Source of the DNA: an uncultured Bacteroidales bacterium
GTDB taxonomy: Bacteria; Bacteroidota; Bacteroidia; Bacteroidales; Bacteroidaceae
Direction: 5' to 3'
Length of the DNA stretch: 64,000 nucleotides
Assembly (NCBI GenBank): GCA_902779535.1
Contig: CACZBX010000003.1
Span: forward strand, 1 to 64,000
The notes beneath the pieces were generated by a model. The model had not been told where the DNA came from. It did not search any database and worked only from the letters and a program-made list of their open reading frames with translations. The position numbers and the translations under genes were made by a program. This document shows, piece after piece, positions 45,311 to 54,450 of the stretch (positions within the stretch are counted from its first letter, which is position 1; each line of letters opens with the position of its first letter).

Positions 45311-45410
45311 TCTCGGCCTGGTGAACCATGATGGTTCACATTTTCGCATAATTCTTCATGGTAAAGAATTGATAATAAACAGATTATAAAATGTGTGAAT
45401 GTGAAGGATG
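45311..45410 (-). repeat. dispersed hairpin element X, copy 2
   Basis: Inverted copy of 7974-8076. On the minus strand it runs CCTTCACATTCAC to GTGAACCATCATGGTTCAC. The middle differs but can form a hairpin (AATTCTT/AAGAATT). Confidence 0.7.
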
Positions 45411-45616
45411 TTTTTTAATTTCAGGGCTTTGGGCGTTTTTGCGTTTGGAAATTATTGGAGAGTTTGGAAATGCCAGGAACTTCAAGAGTTGTTGGGGATG
45501 CTATAAAGACATCGTTATGAGAGCGTTTAAACGTACTTATGTTTTGATGTATATGAAATTAAGTTAATTAATAGGGAAAAACGTTTGGGATGTGTCATTT
45601 TTATTACATTATTTTA

Positions 45617-45624
45617 TAATTTTG
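45617..45624 (+). promoter_or_regulatory. -7 element for fbaA
   Basis: TAATTTTG, 44 nt before the start codon. Confidence 0.65.
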
Positions 45625-45668
45625 CGGTCGAAAAGGGAAATTATTTCTAACAATATAAATAAAGTACA

Positions 45669-46676
45669 ATGAATTACAAAAGTTTAGGTTTGGTAAACAC
45701 CAGAGAGATGTTTGCTAAAGCAATCAAGGGTGGTTATGCAATCCCTGCATTCAATTTCAACAACATGGAACAGTTGCAAGCTATCATCACAGCTTCTTCT
45801 GAGTTGAAGTCACCGGTTATCCTTCAGGTTTCTAAGGGTGCTCGTAACTATGCAAACCCTATCTTGTTGGAATACATGGCTCAAGGTGCTGTTGAGTTCG
45901 CTAAGTCAATGGGTTGCAAGCATCCTGAAATCGTTCTTCACCTCGATCACGGTGATTCTTTCGAATTGTGCAAGAGTTGTGTAGACATGGGCTTCTCATC
46001 AGTGATGATCGATGGTTCTGCTCTTCCTTACGACGAGAACGTTGCTTTGACAAAGAAGGTTGTTGAGTATGCTCATCAGTTTGATGTAACTGTTGAAGGT
46101 GAGTTGGGCGTTTTGGCTGGTGTTGAGGATGAGGTTTCTGCAGAAGAGTCTCATTATACAAAACCAGAAGAAGTTCAAGATTTCGTAAGCAAGACAGGTG
46201 TTGACAGTTTGGCTATCTCAATCGGTACTTCTCACGGTGCTTACAAGTTCAAACCAGAGCAGTGTACACGTGACCCGAAGACTGGTCGCTTGGTTCCTCC
46301 TCCATTGGCATTCGATGTTTTGGACGAGATCATGGTGAAGTTGCCAGGATTCCCAATCGTATTGCACGGATCATCTTCTGTTCCTCAGGAATATGTTGAC
46401 ATTATCAATGCTAACGGTGGTAAGTTGCCTGATGCAGTAGGTATTCCAGAAGAGCAGTTGCGTAAGGCTGCTGCAAGTGCTGTATGTAAGATTAACATCG
46501 ACTCTGACTCTCGTTTGGCTTTCACTGCTGCTGTTCGTAAGGTCTTCACAGAGAAACCGGGTGAGTTCGACCCACGTAAGTACTGCGGTCCTGCTCGTGA
46601 CGAGATGACAAAGATGTACAAGCATAAGATTTTGAATGTTCTTGGTTCAGACAATAAGTTGGCTAACCTCGACTAA
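45669..46676 (+). CDS. fbaA: class II fructose-bisphosphate aldolase
   Basis: A 335-residue zinc-dependent aldolase of glycolysis and gluconeogenesis. The zinc region is HLDHGDSFELCKSCVDMG (about 92-110), with the phosphate-binding AISIGTSHGAYK and later VLHGSSSVP (His, Ser for the other zinc ligand and substrate). Its length fits the class IIA form found in gut Bacteroidetes. Followed by a strong terminator. Confidence 0.96.
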   Translation: MNYKSLGLVNTREMFAKAIKGGYAIPAFNFNNMEQLQAIITASSELKSPVILQVSKGARNYANPILLEYMAQGAVEFAKSMGCKHPEIVLHLDHGDSFELCKSCVDMGFSSVMIDGSALPYDENVALTKKVVEYAHQFDVTVEGELGVLAGVEDEVSAEESHYTKPEEVQDFVSKTGVDSLAISIGTSHGAYKFKPEQCTRDPKTGRLVPPPLAFDVLDEIMVKLPGFPIVLHGSSSVPQEYVDIINANGGKLPDAVGIPEEQLRKAAASAVCKINIDSDSRLAFTAAVRKVFTEKPGEFDPRKYCGPARDEMTKMYKHKILNVLGSDNKLANLD

Positions 46677-46693
46677 TCATCTTCGTAAAAAAG

Positions 46694-46732
46694 AATAGGC
46701 TGTTTCCGAAAGGAGACAGCCTATTTTCATTT
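46694..46732 (+). terminator. terminator after fbaA
   Basis: Stem AATAGGCTGTTTCC / GGAGACAGCCTATT with loop GAAA, then TTCATTTAT. It also faces the convergent DUF3332 gene. Confidence 0.8.
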
Positions 46733-46745
46733 ATGCTCTGTTGTG

Positions 46746-47288
46746 TTAGAAAGCAGAACCTGTGGTGGCAACTCTTGCAGCGGCCACGCCTTGAGCATTT
46801 GGCACGATGGTCATCTTTTCACCATTCTGCAAGTTCATGGTTGCTGTGCCATCTTCGTTGAAAGTAATCAACTCATAGCTTTCATTGCCTGAAACAGCAT
46901 TCCAAGAATTATTCTCAGCATTGTAAACCAAGTCGAGTGATGCAGTCTCACCTTCCTTAGCAATGTTGTAACCATTCTCGGTTGTTGTAACGGTGTACAT
47001 GATACCATCCTCACCACGTACTTCCTTTACTTCACCAGCCTGAGCAACTGGATTGTTGCCAGTCCAGAACTCGATGGAGTTCAATACCAGAACGTCGGCC
47101 AGGTAAGCAACGCCGTAGATAGGGATGATGTTGAATGCCAGGAATACCAGTTCGTTGACAAATTTGTTACCAATACCCTGATTCCAGTCTTTCAAGTTGT
47201 TGAACAAGCCGAAAGAACCGATACAAGAAGAAAATAGGATGCTTCCGCTTAGCAGAAAGCATACCAATGACATTTTGCTTTTTTTCAT
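46746..47288 (-). CDS. DUF3332-family lipoprotein
   Basis: A 180-residue protein with lipoprotein signal (LVCFLLSGSILFSSC). It continues with the hydrophobic VFLAFNIIPIYGVAYLADVL typical of DUF3332, and a beta-rich C-terminal half (GIMYTVTTTENGYNI). The family is widespread but uncharacterised; membrane association is likely. Its own promoter is at 47324-47331. Confidence 0.82.
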   Translation of the reverse strand: MKKSKMSLVCFLLSGSILFSSCIGSFGLFNNLKDWNQGIGNKFVNELVFLAFNIIPIYGVAYLADVLVLNSIEFWTGNNPVAQAGEVKEVRGEDGIMYTVTTTENGYNIAKEGETASLDLVYNAENNSWNAVSGNESYELITFNEDGTATMNLQNGEKMTIVPNAQGVAAARVATTGSAF

Positions 47289-47323
47289 AACTGTACGTTT
47301 TATACTTGTTGTTATTCGTGATA

Positions 47324-47331
47324 CAAAGATA
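47324..47331 (-). promoter_or_regulatory. -7 element for the DUF3332 gene
   Basis: Minus strand TATCTTTG, 35 nt before the start codon. Confidence 0.6.
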
Positions 47332-47372
47332 GACTTTTTTTCTTTAATTGTGCCGTTCTTCGCAAATATTTG

Positions 47373-47380
47373 TATCTTTG
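47373..47380 (+). promoter_or_regulatory. -7 element for the MFS transporter
   Basis: TATCTTTG, 50 nt before ATG 47431. Confidence 0.6.
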
Positions 47381-47430
47381 CTCAAACTTTATTCTTTGTA
47401 AGAATATTATCATTATAAAAATTAAATATC

Positions 47431-49086
47431 ATGAATGAACAAGTTAAAACGTTGAGAGATTCAGCAGCTGTCCGTTGGACTGTCTTGCTCTTTTTGGCGG
47501 GTGCCATGTTCTGTTCGTACATCTTCATGGATATCCTTTCTCCGATAAAGGACCTGATGCAGTCGACCCGTGGATGGGATTCGACCGCATTTGGTACGAT
47601 GCAGGGCTCCGAGACTTTCTTGAATGTATTTGTTTTCTTCCTCATCTTCGCAGGAATCATCCTCGACAAGATGGGCGTTCGCTTCACAGCCGTTCTTTCA
47701 GGCGCTGTGATGTTGATCGGTGCTACCATCAACTGGTATGCTGTGACAGAAGGATTTCAGGGTAGTGCTTTAGACACTTGGTTCACCAATAATCTGAATT
47801 ATATCCCTGGCTTTGATGAGTTGGGTATCTCTCCGTTCTATAAAGGAATGCCTTCTTCGGCTAAGTTTGCAGCTGTCGGCTTTATGATCTTCGGTTGTGG
47901 CGTCGAGATGGCGGGTATCACGGTTTCACGTGGTATTGTTAAGTGGTTCAAGGGTCGTGAGATGGCGTTGGCCATGGGCTCAGAGATGGCGTTGGCTCGT
48001 CTGGGTGTAGCAACCTGTATGATTTTCTCTCCGGTGATTGCGAAGTTTGGCGGTCACATTGATATATCTCGTTCGGTTGCCTTCGGTGTCATCTTGTTGT
48101 TGATTGCATTAATCATGTTCTGCGTTTACTTCTTCATGGATAAGAAGTTGGATGCTCAGACCGGTGAGGCAGAGGAGAAAGACGATCCGTTCAAGATATC
48201 CGACCTCGGCAAGATCTTGACGAGCAGTGGTTTCTGGTTGGTAGCCCTCCTTTGTGTGTTGTACTATAGTGCCATCTTCCCGTTCCAGAAATATGCGGTA
48301 AACATGTTGCAGTGTAACCTGACTTTCACGGATGTCGATCCGAACTCGTTCTGGGCAGGCAATACCGTAACCGTTATCCAATACATCATCATGTTGGTGG
48401 TTGCTGCTGCTGCCTTTGCCAGCAATTTCTCGAAGAAGAAGAGTATGAAGTATGGCTTGCTGATGCTTGCTGTTGTAGCATTGGTTGTATTCTGCTATAT
48501 GGGCTATATGCGTCAGAGTGCCGAGACTGTCTTTGCTGTATTCCCTCTGTTGGCTGTTGGCATTACTCCAATCCTTGGCAATTATGTCGACCATAAGGGG
48601 AAGGCTGCGACAATGTTGATCCTCGGCTCTTTGCTGCTGATTGCCTGTCACCTTACGTTTGCGTTTGTCCTCCCAGCATTCAAGGGTAATGCTGTCGGTG
48701 GTATCTTCATCGCTTACCTGACCATCTTGGTGTTGGGCGCTTCTTTCTCATTGGTTCCTGCATCTTTGTGGCCAAGTGTACCGAAACTGGTTGATGCAAA
48801 GATCATCGGTAGTGCATATGCCATGATCTTCTGGATCCAGAACATCGGCCTTTGGTTATTCCCGTTGTTGATTGGTAAGATTTTGGACAAGACCAATCCT
48901 CAGTTAGTAGCCGACTTGCAGAATGGTGTGATTACGGCAGAGGAAGCAGCTGTGTCGTACGATTATACTGCTCCGCTGGTTATGTTGGCATCCTTAGGTG
49001 TTGCTGCCTTGATCTTAGGTTTCGTCCTCAAGGCTGTCGACAAGAAGAAAGGCTACGGTCTGGAATTGCCGAATATTCAGAAATAA
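47431..49086 (+). CDS. MFS transporter
   Basis: A 551-residue major facilitator protein with about 12 membrane segments. The first half has the MFS loop IILDKMGVRFTAVLSGAVML (motif A-like region), and the second repeats the pattern (GNYVDHKGKAATMLILGSLL). Slightly long because of a central hydrophilic loop (DKKLDAQTGEAEEKDDPFK). Substrate unknown; I could not place it in a named MFS subfamily. Own promoter; no co-transcribed partner. Confidence 0.88.
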   Translation: MNEQVKTLRDSAAVRWTVLLFLAGAMFCSYIFMDILSPIKDLMQSTRGWDSTAFGTMQGSETFLNVFVFFLIFAGIILDKMGVRFTAVLSGAVMLIGATINWYAVTEGFQGSALDTWFTNNLNYIPGFDELGISPFYKGMPSSAKFAAVGFMIFGCGVEMAGITVSRGIVKWFKGREMALAMGSEMALARLGVATCMIFSPVIAKFGGHIDISRSVAFGVILLLIALIMFCVYFFMDKKLDAQTGEAEEKDDPFKISDLGKILTSSGFWLVALLCVLYYSAIFPFQKYAVNMLQCNLTFTDVDPNSFWAGNTVTVIQYIIMLVVAAAAFASNFSKKKSMKYGLLMLAVVALVVFCYMGYMRQSAETVFAVFPLLAVGITPILGNYVDHKGKAATMLILGSLLLIACHLTFAFVLPAFKGNAVGGIFIAYLTILVLGASFSLVPASLWPSVPKLVDAKIIGSAYAMIFWIQNIGLWLFPLLIGKILDKTNPQLVADLQNGVITAEEAAVSYDYTAPLVMLASLGVAALILGFVLKAVDKKKGYGLELPNIQK

Positions 49087-49112
49087 AGGATATATTTAGT
49101 TATATGTTAAAA

Positions 49113-49796
49113 GGGTCTAGCTTGTCTAGGCCCTTTTAATGTTTGTGGGACGACACGAGGTCGTCCCCTACAGCATTATCGTCTGTTTTGAATGTTCATC
49201 CTCTGTAGGGGTCTAGCTTGTCTAGGCCCTTTTAGTGTTTGCGGTACGACACAAGGTCGTCCCCTATAGCATTATCGTCTGCTATGAGTGTTCATCCCCG
49301 TAGGGGCCTAGCTTGTCTAGGCCCTTTTAGTGTTTGCGGTACGACACGAGGTCGTCCCCTACAGCATTATCGTCTGCCTTGAATGTTCATCCCCGTAGGG
49401 CCTAGCTTGTCTAGGTATTTTATGTTTGCGGTACGACACGAGGTCGTCCCCTACAGCATTATCGTCTGCTATGAGTGTTCATCCTCTGTAGGGGTCTAGC
49501 TTGTCTAGGTATTTTATGTTTGTGGGACGACACAAGGTCGTCCCCTACAGAATTATCGTCTGTTTTGAATGTTCATCCTCTGTAGGGGCCTAGCTTGTCT
49601 AGGCCCTTTTAGTGTTTGTGGTACGACACGAGGTCGTCCCCTACAGCATTATCGTCTGCCTTGAATGTTCATCCCCGTAGGGCCTAGCTTGTCTAGGCCC
49701 TTTTATTGTTTGCGGTACGACACGAGGTCGTCCCCTATAGCATTATTGTCTGCTTTGAATGTTCATCCCCGTAGGGGGCTAGCTTGTCTAGGCCCG
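49113..49796 (+). repeat. REP/BIME-like array, eight hairpins, 94-96 bp period
   Basis: CTAGCTTGTCTAGG hairpins start at 49117, 49213, 49308, 49402, 49496, 49590, 49684 and 49779. Each unit holds an inverted hairpin (GACGAC-ACGAG-GTCGTC followed by CTAC), a ~29-nt spacer (ATTATCGTCTGNNNTGAATG type), and a hairpin GGCCTAG-CTTGT-CTAGGCC preceded by GTAG. GTAG at the foot of both hairpins is the signature of REPs that RAYT enzymes recognise. Copies at 49402 and 49496 lack the full outer right arm. Confidence 0.88.
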
Positions 49797-49838
49797 CTGA
49801 ATCTTTATTTTTTCTGTGTAAAATAATCCGGAAATTCA

Positions 49839-49846
49839 TATATTTG
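49839..49846 (+). promoter_or_regulatory. -7 element for the RAYT gene
   Basis: TATATTTG, 19 nt before ATG 49866, just beyond the REP array. Confidence 0.6.
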
Positions 49847-49865
49847 CACATAAAACGTTAAAACA

Positions 49866-50405
49866 ATGATAGACAAGACTTATCCTAGACGTAAACGAAT
49901 GAGACTCATGAACTATGATTATTCTCTCCATGGAGATTATTTTGTTACAATTGTTACGCAAGGACGTATTTCTCGATTTGGCAAATTCAAGAATGATGAT
50001 TTAATTCTTAATGATATAGGTCGTATGATAGAATCCTGTTACTTAGGTCTTGAAAGAGAAAACGATGAAGTTGATTGCTTAGATTATGTGGTTATGCCTA
50101 ACCATTTCCATTGTATTATCCGTTTGCTTTCTGATAATATTTATTTACCTGATTTAATAAGAATGTTTAAAAGTAAAACTTCGGTGTTATATATACAAGG
50201 TGTCAAGGAGCATTCTTGGCCTGCCTTAGATCAGAGACTATGGCAGAGAGGGTACTATGAGCACATTATCCGGTGTGACCGGGTCTTCAATTATATTCGT
50301 GATTATATTTTTCATAATCCAGAACGATGGTATTACGACCGAATTAATCCACTTTGTTGTTCTGAGCCAGATGATATAAATCGTAAAATAAAGATGTTAT
50401 ACTAA
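49866..50405 (+). mobile_element. RAYT, REP-associated tyrosine transposase
   Basis: A 179-residue Y1 (HUH-type) transposase with the HUH motif MPNHFHCIIRL (His 82/84 area) and the catalytic tyrosine in RLWQRGYYEHIIRCD. Such enzymes are domesticated IS200/IS605-type transposases that act on REP hairpins. Here, BIME-like repeats lie directly upstream (49113-49796) and downstream (50423-50507), so the enzyme and its likely substrate are intact together. Length fits the family; the frame is undamaged. Confidence 0.9.
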
Positions 50406-50422
50406 ATATATGTCTTTTTTGT

Positions 50423-50507
50423 GCGGGACGACACGAGGTCATCCCCTACAGGGCTATCGTCTGTTTTGAGTGTTCATCCTCTGTAGGGGTCTAGCTTGTC
50501 AAGGCCC
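50423..50507 (+). repeat. single BIME-like unit downstream of RAYT
   Basis: Same unit as the array: GACGACACGAGGTC, CTAC, spacer, CTGTAGGGGTCTAGCTTGTC. It ends 9 nt before the stop codon of the convergent DUF4831 gene. Confidence 0.85.
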
Positions 50508-50516
50508 TCAACTGTT

Positions 50517-51569
50517 TCAGTCTTTATCAATTTTCTGGATAGCTCCCGTTTGAGGGTGGAAGATAACACGGGTGTTTACCTTGTTCTTGAATAAATCGTT
50601 CACGAGAACTTCGGTTGTGCCAAATTGGGTGACAGGTAACTCACCTTTGAAGTATTGTTTCTCCACACTTCTGACGGTGACTCTTGCTTTTCCTGGAATG
50701 TTGTAAATCACACCTTCCATCTTTTTCTTCTTTTCAGCAGTTTTGGGATCGAGTGTCGGGACCGGATCGACACTCTCCATGGAGATGTAAACAGGAGCAC
50801 CAGAGAGATCATCGGCTTTAACAATGCCTAAGCGACGGGAGAAACGGAAGGCTATTTGATCCTTCATCTGATCCTCCGGAGTGATATAGAAATGGAGCGT
50901 CTGGTCCTCACGGGTTGTTGTGCCTGCAAACATCTGCGTCAAGGCTTGCTCTTGTTCCTCAAGGTTGTCCAGCATCAATTTCATCGCTGCACCATCCTTT
51001 GGCATGTATTCCGCTTGCCCTTTGATGAGGCTGTTCTTACTTTCGCGGATGCTGTAGATCTCTTTGGCTACCAAATCGGCCATCTTGGCCGTAGAGGTCG
51101 TACTCAAGATCTCTTCTGTCAGATATTTCTTTGGATCCAACTTCTTCGTCGCCGGAGATGTTGCTTTCTTGCCGGTTTCATCCTCGATATCTACTTTTGC
51201 ATTGATGGCTAAGACGATACCATCCTTGCTAAGCTGAACATTCGAAGCCACATCTTTATCCTTTACCTTGACCATGTAGGCATTGTCAGGGTCAGGGATA
51301 CCAGCCGAACTAACTTTAACCTCTTTTATCTCCCAATGTACATCGGCCTGAGCGGATACGTTGTTCAGACGGAGATACCGACTGGCGTACTGGCACAGGT
51401 CGCCGGGAGCATAGGTTATCTTGGTAGCTGTCACCTCAATGTCAATGGCTGTCTTTGGTAGATAATATACCACGCCGTCGTTCAGACTATTGGGGGTGAA
51501 CGGAGTTATGTCTTGAGCGTAACCGAATGATGTTACGAATAAAGCTGCAATTAATAAAACTTTCTTCAT
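50517..51569 (-). CDS. DUF4831-family secreted protein
   Basis: A 350-residue protein from ATG 51569. The signal peptide is MKKVLLIAALFVTSFGYAQ, with the earlier in-frame Met at 51671 rejected because it would bury the signal. The sequence (TPNSLNDGVVYYLPKTAIDIEVTATK, split by me for length, and later GVIYNIPGKARVTV) matches DUF4831, found in Bacteroidetes with unknown role. Probably periplasmic. Own promoter at 51599-51606. Confidence 0.82.
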   Translation of the reverse strand: MKKVLLIAALFVTSFGYAQDITPFTPNSLNDGVVYYLPKTAIDIEVTATKITYAPGDLCQYASRYLRLNNVSAQADVHWEIKEVKVSSAGIPDPDNAYMVKVKDKDVASNVQLSKDGIVLAINAKVDIEDETGKKATSPATKKLDPKKYLTEEILSTTSTAKMADLVAKEIYSIRESKNSLIKGQAEYMPKDGAAMKLMLDNLEEQEQALTQMFAGTTTREDQTLHFYITPEDQMKDQIAFRFSRRLGIVKADDLSGAPVYISMESVDPVPTLDPKTAEKKKKMEGVIYNIPGKARVTVRSVEKQYFKGELPVTQFGTTEVLVNDLFKNKVNTRVIFHPQTGAIQKIDKD

Positions 51570-51598
51570 CTTTCTGAGACTTTGCTTTGCTAATGAAG

Positions 51599-51606
51599 CA
51601 AAGATA
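51599..51606 (-). promoter_or_regulatory. -7 element for the DUF4831 gene
   Basis: Minus strand TATCTTTG, 29 nt before the start codon. Confidence 0.6.
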
Positions 51607-51621
51607 GTTATTCTTTTAAAA

Positions 51622-53142
51622 TTATCTTTCATGTTCTGCCAATTTCTTCCATGCGTACGGGAGTGCTTCAATCATATCGCTTGCCGTCATGCCGATCTCA
51701 CCCTTGTCGACAGCCGCAAGGTCGCCTGCCAATCCATGCACATATACGCCCAGCTTGCAGGTGTCCTCCGCACTGTATCCCTGTGCTGCTAAAGCAAGAA
51801 GGATGCCTGTGAGCACATCGCCGCTTCCTGCTGTAGCCATCCCGGCGTTGCCTGTCGGATTGAAGAAGAACCGACCGTCGGGTGTGACGATGGTCGAGTA
51901 ATGTCCTTTCACGATGATATAACAACAGAGTGAGACAGCCAGCTCCTTTGCCTTACGTAAGCGTTCGAAGGAGTCGGTACATTTGCCAACGAGCCGTTCC
52001 AGCTCACCGATATGAGGAGTGAGGATGGCACCTTTTGTCAGTAGCGACAGCCAGTTTCGATGTGAGCTTAGGATGTTGAGTGCATCTGCATCCAGAATCA
52101 TCGGGAGAGAGGTCTGTTGGAGTTGCTCTTTGAGTGCCAGTGCCGTATCTTCTTCCTGACCGATGCCCGGACCGATAGCCACCGCCTGATAGTTGTCGGT
52201 GTCCTCAGGAACAGCAAAGATTTGTTGATCGACATCCGTATGTGTGATAGCCTCCGGCACTGATAGTTGCAAGAGGTTGTGATTGTTTATCGGCACATGG
52301 ACAGTCAGCAAGCCGATGCCTGATCTGATGCAAGCCTTCGAGGCCATGATAGACGCACCTGCCATGCCATATTTCCCCGCGATGAGCAGTCCATGCCCGA
52401 ACGTACCTTTGTGTGCAAAGGCTTTCCGCTTCTTTAATAGACGTTGGATATCTGTATGCTCCATGATGTGATACGGGCTTTCAGCGTTGTCGATAAACGA
52501 TTGCTGTAGTCCGATATCCAGCAGTTCCCACTCCCCGACAATCTCTTCGTTTTCAGGGAAGAGGAAGGCTAACTTTGGCAGTTGGATGCTCAGTGTCACA
52601 TCGGCATGGATAATGTGTTGTCGGTTATTGAATGTATTGTCTTCACCCATCAACCCGGAAGGAATGTCGATTGATACCACCGGAGAAGGAGAGGCGTTGA
52701 TGTATTTGATGACAGCTGCAAAGCCGCCACCCAACGGACGGTTCAGTCCGCTGCCGAACAAACCATCCACGACAAGGTCGTTGGCGGTCAACGTGGGTGG
52801 AGTAAACGAGGTGGTAATCTCGGTGAAGTACACATGACCACATTCCTTCAACCGTTGCAAGTTGGTATGGCACTCCTCGCTGAGTTGTCCACCGGTATTG
52901 AACAGAAAGACTTCCACACCATATCCTTTGTTGGAAAGCATACGAGCCACGGCCAAGGCGTCACCGCCATTGTTGCCCGGTCCGGCAAAGACCTTTACGA
53001 CAAAGGACGTGTCCCAGCGGCGAGTAATGGCAGCGACGAGTTGCTCGGCTGCTCTTTCCATCAAGTCGATGGACTCGATGGGCTCGTTGTCGATGGTATA
53101 TTGGTCCAGTTCTTTTAGCTGTATACTGCTTAATATCTTCAT
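51622..53142 (-). CDS. nnr: bifunctional NAD(P)H-hydrate epimerase/dehydratase
   Basis: A 506-residue metabolite-repair enzyme from ATG 53142 that rescues damaged NADH/NADPH hydrates. The N-terminal YjeF epimerase domain (AGPGNNGGDALAVARML) is joined to the C-terminal ADP/ATP-dependent dehydratase (GSGDVLTGILLAL, GKYGMAGAS, HIGELERL). The fused form is usual in Bacteroidetes. ATG 53163 overlaps the promoter, so the ATG at 53142 is preferred. Confidence 0.92.
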   Translation of the reverse strand: MKILSSIQLKELDQYTIDNEPIESIDLMERAAEQLVAAITRRWDTSFVVKVFAGPGNNGGDALAVARMLSNKGYGVEVFLFNTGGQLSEECHTNLQRLKECGHVYFTEITTSFTPPTLTANDLVVDGLFGSGLNRPLGGGFAAVIKYINASPSPVVSIDIPSGLMGEDNTFNNRQHIIHADVTLSIQLPKLAFLFPENEEIVGEWELLDIGLQQSFIDNAESPYHIMEHTDIQRLLKKRKAFAHKGTFGHGLLIAGKYGMAGASIMASKACIRSGIGLLTVHVPINNHNLLQLSVPEAITHTDVDQQIFAVPEDTDNYQAVAIGPGIGQEEDTALALKEQLQQTSLPMILDADALNILSSHRNWLSLLTKGAILTPHIGELERLVGKCTDSFERLRKAKELAVSLCCYIIVKGHYSTIVTPDGRFFFNPTGNAGMATAGSGDVLTGILLALAAQGYSAEDTCKLGVYVHGLAGDLAAVDKGEIGMTASDMIEALPYAWKKLAEHER

Positions 53143-53162
53143 GGTTGGGATATTTCTTTGCA

Positions 53163-53170
53163 CAAAGATA
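53163..53170 (-). promoter_or_regulatory. -7 element for nnr
   Basis: Minus strand TATCTTTG. Its position over an upstream ATG decides the start of nnr. Confidence 0.65.
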
Positions 53171-53224
53171 GTGATTTTATAAAAAGAGAGACCCTTAAAT
53201 CTTCTATACTTAAAATAAAAAGCT

Positions 53225-53232
53225 TAAATTTG
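53225..53232 (+). promoter_or_regulatory. -7 element for the hpt-adk transcript
   Basis: TAAATTTG, 20 nt before ATG 53253. Confidence 0.6.
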
Positions 53233-53252
53233 CAGATAAAATCAATGTGACT

Positions 53253-53792
53253 ATGGAAATCATCAAAGTGAAAGATAAAAGTTTCAAACGGTTCATCCCG
53301 GAAGCAGAAATACAACGTGAGGTGAAGCGTGTGGCCAAAGAGATTAGTCGTGATTTGGCCGGTACGAATCCATTGTTCATCAGCGTACTGAACGGCTCGT
53401 TCATGTTCGCATCCGACTTGATACGTGAAATCACGATCCCTTGTGAGATCTCATTCGTAAAATTATCTTCCTATTCCGGTACGTCATCGACAGGTAAGAT
53501 GAAGGAACTGGTGGGGCTGAATGTGGATATCACCGGGCGAACCGTAGTCATCGTTGAGGACATTGTTGATACGGGCTATACGATGCAGCACATGTTGGAG
53601 GATTTACGGGAGAGGAATCCGAAGGACATCAAGATATGTACGTTACTGGTCAAGCCCGACAAGTTGAAGGTGAAGCTCGACATCGACTATGTGGCCATGC
53701 GTATCCCGAATGATTTTATCGTTGGATACGGATTGGACTATGACGAGCAGGGAAGAAACTACCGCGATATTTATACGGTTGTCAATGATTAA
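53253..53792 (+). CDS. hpt: hypoxanthine phosphoribosyltransferase
   Basis: A 179-residue purine-salvage enzyme from ATG 53253 (a GTG at 53247 is two codons earlier). The PRPP motif VVIVEDIVDTGYTMQHML and the purine-binding region (KICTLLVKPDKLK, FIVGYGLDYDE) are clear. Co-transcribed with adk (19-nt gap). Confidence 0.95.
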   Translation: MEIIKVKDKSFKRFIPEAEIQREVKRVAKEISRDLAGTNPLFISVLNGSFMFASDLIREITIPCEISFVKLSSYSGTSSTGKMKELVGLNVDITGRTVVIVEDIVDTGYTMQHMLEDLRERNPKDIKICTLLVKPDKLKVKLDIDYVAMRIPNDFIVGYGLDYDEQGRNYRDIYTVVND

Positions 53793-53811
53793 CAAACAAA
53801 ATATAGAAAAG

Positions 53812-54387
53812 ATGTTGAATATTGTCATTTTTGGAGCTCCGGGTTCCGGTAAAGGAACACAGAGCGAGTTTATTGTGGAGAAGTATGGTATCAACCATGT
53901 TTCCACAGGTGATGTACTTCGAGGCGAGATGAAGAACGGAACAGAGTTGGGCAAGATTGCAAAAGGATATATGGATGAGGGTAAACTTCTTCCGGATGAT
54001 TTGATCGTAGACATGCTGGCGTCAAAACTCGATAGTTTCGAGGGCAGCAAAGGTGTCATCTTCGACGGATTCCCACGCACCATCGCTCAGGCTGAGGCTT
54101 TGAAGAAGATGTTGGCCGCACGTGGACAGGAAGTGTCTGTCATGTTGGATCTGGAAGTTCCGGAAGATGAACTGATGGTACGCCTTATCAAGCGTGGACA
54201 GGAGACTGGCCGTGCTGATGATAATGAAGAAACCATCAAGAACCGTCTGGTGGTTTATCACTCACAGACTGCTCCGGTTATTGATTGGTATAAGAATGAT
54301 GGAAAATACCAGCATATCGATGGCGTAGGCTCGATGGAGAGAATCTTCGCTGATATCTGTGCCGCTATCGATGGCTTGAAGAAATAA
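53812..54387 (+). CDS. adk: adenylate kinase
   Basis: A 191-residue enzyme that interconverts ATP, ADP and AMP. The P-loop GAPGSGKGTQ (about 7-16), GDVLRGEMKNGTELG and the DGFPRTIAQAEAL motif are present, with a short lid, as in the short Bacteroidetes form. I start at ATG 53812, in line with the P-loop position. Confidence 0.96.
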   Translation: MLNIVIFGAPGSGKGTQSEFIVEKYGINHVSTGDVLRGEMKNGTELGKIAKGYMDEGKLLPDDLIVDMLASKLDSFEGSKGVIFDGFPRTIAQAEALKKMLAARGQEVSVMLDLEVPEDELMVRLIKRGQETGRADDNEETIKNRLVVYHSQTAPVIDWYKNDGKYQHIDGVGSMERIFADICAAIDGLKK

Positions 54388-54401
54388 GTAAGTATATTAT
54401 C

Positions 54402-54438
54402 GGGTGAGGACGTGCCTTGGTATGTCCTCACCCTTTTT
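54402..54438 (+). terminator. hairpin between adk and obgE
   Basis: 10-bp stem GGGTGAGGAC / GTCCTCACCC with a 12-nt loop, then TTTTT. It lies 13 nt before the obgE ATG, so it may act as a partial terminator or attenuator rather than a full stop. Confidence 0.65.
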
Positions 54439-54450
54439 AACGGATAGAAT

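Noticed and set aside
45102..45389. 95-codon frame across the locus B repeats
   Set aside because: It is made of the tandem array, hairpins and element X, so it is repeat-derived and not a credible gene.
49113..49796. CRISPR array
   Set aside because: The intervals between hairpins are themselves repeated, the period is 94-96 bp, and no cas genes are present; it is a REP/BIME-like array.
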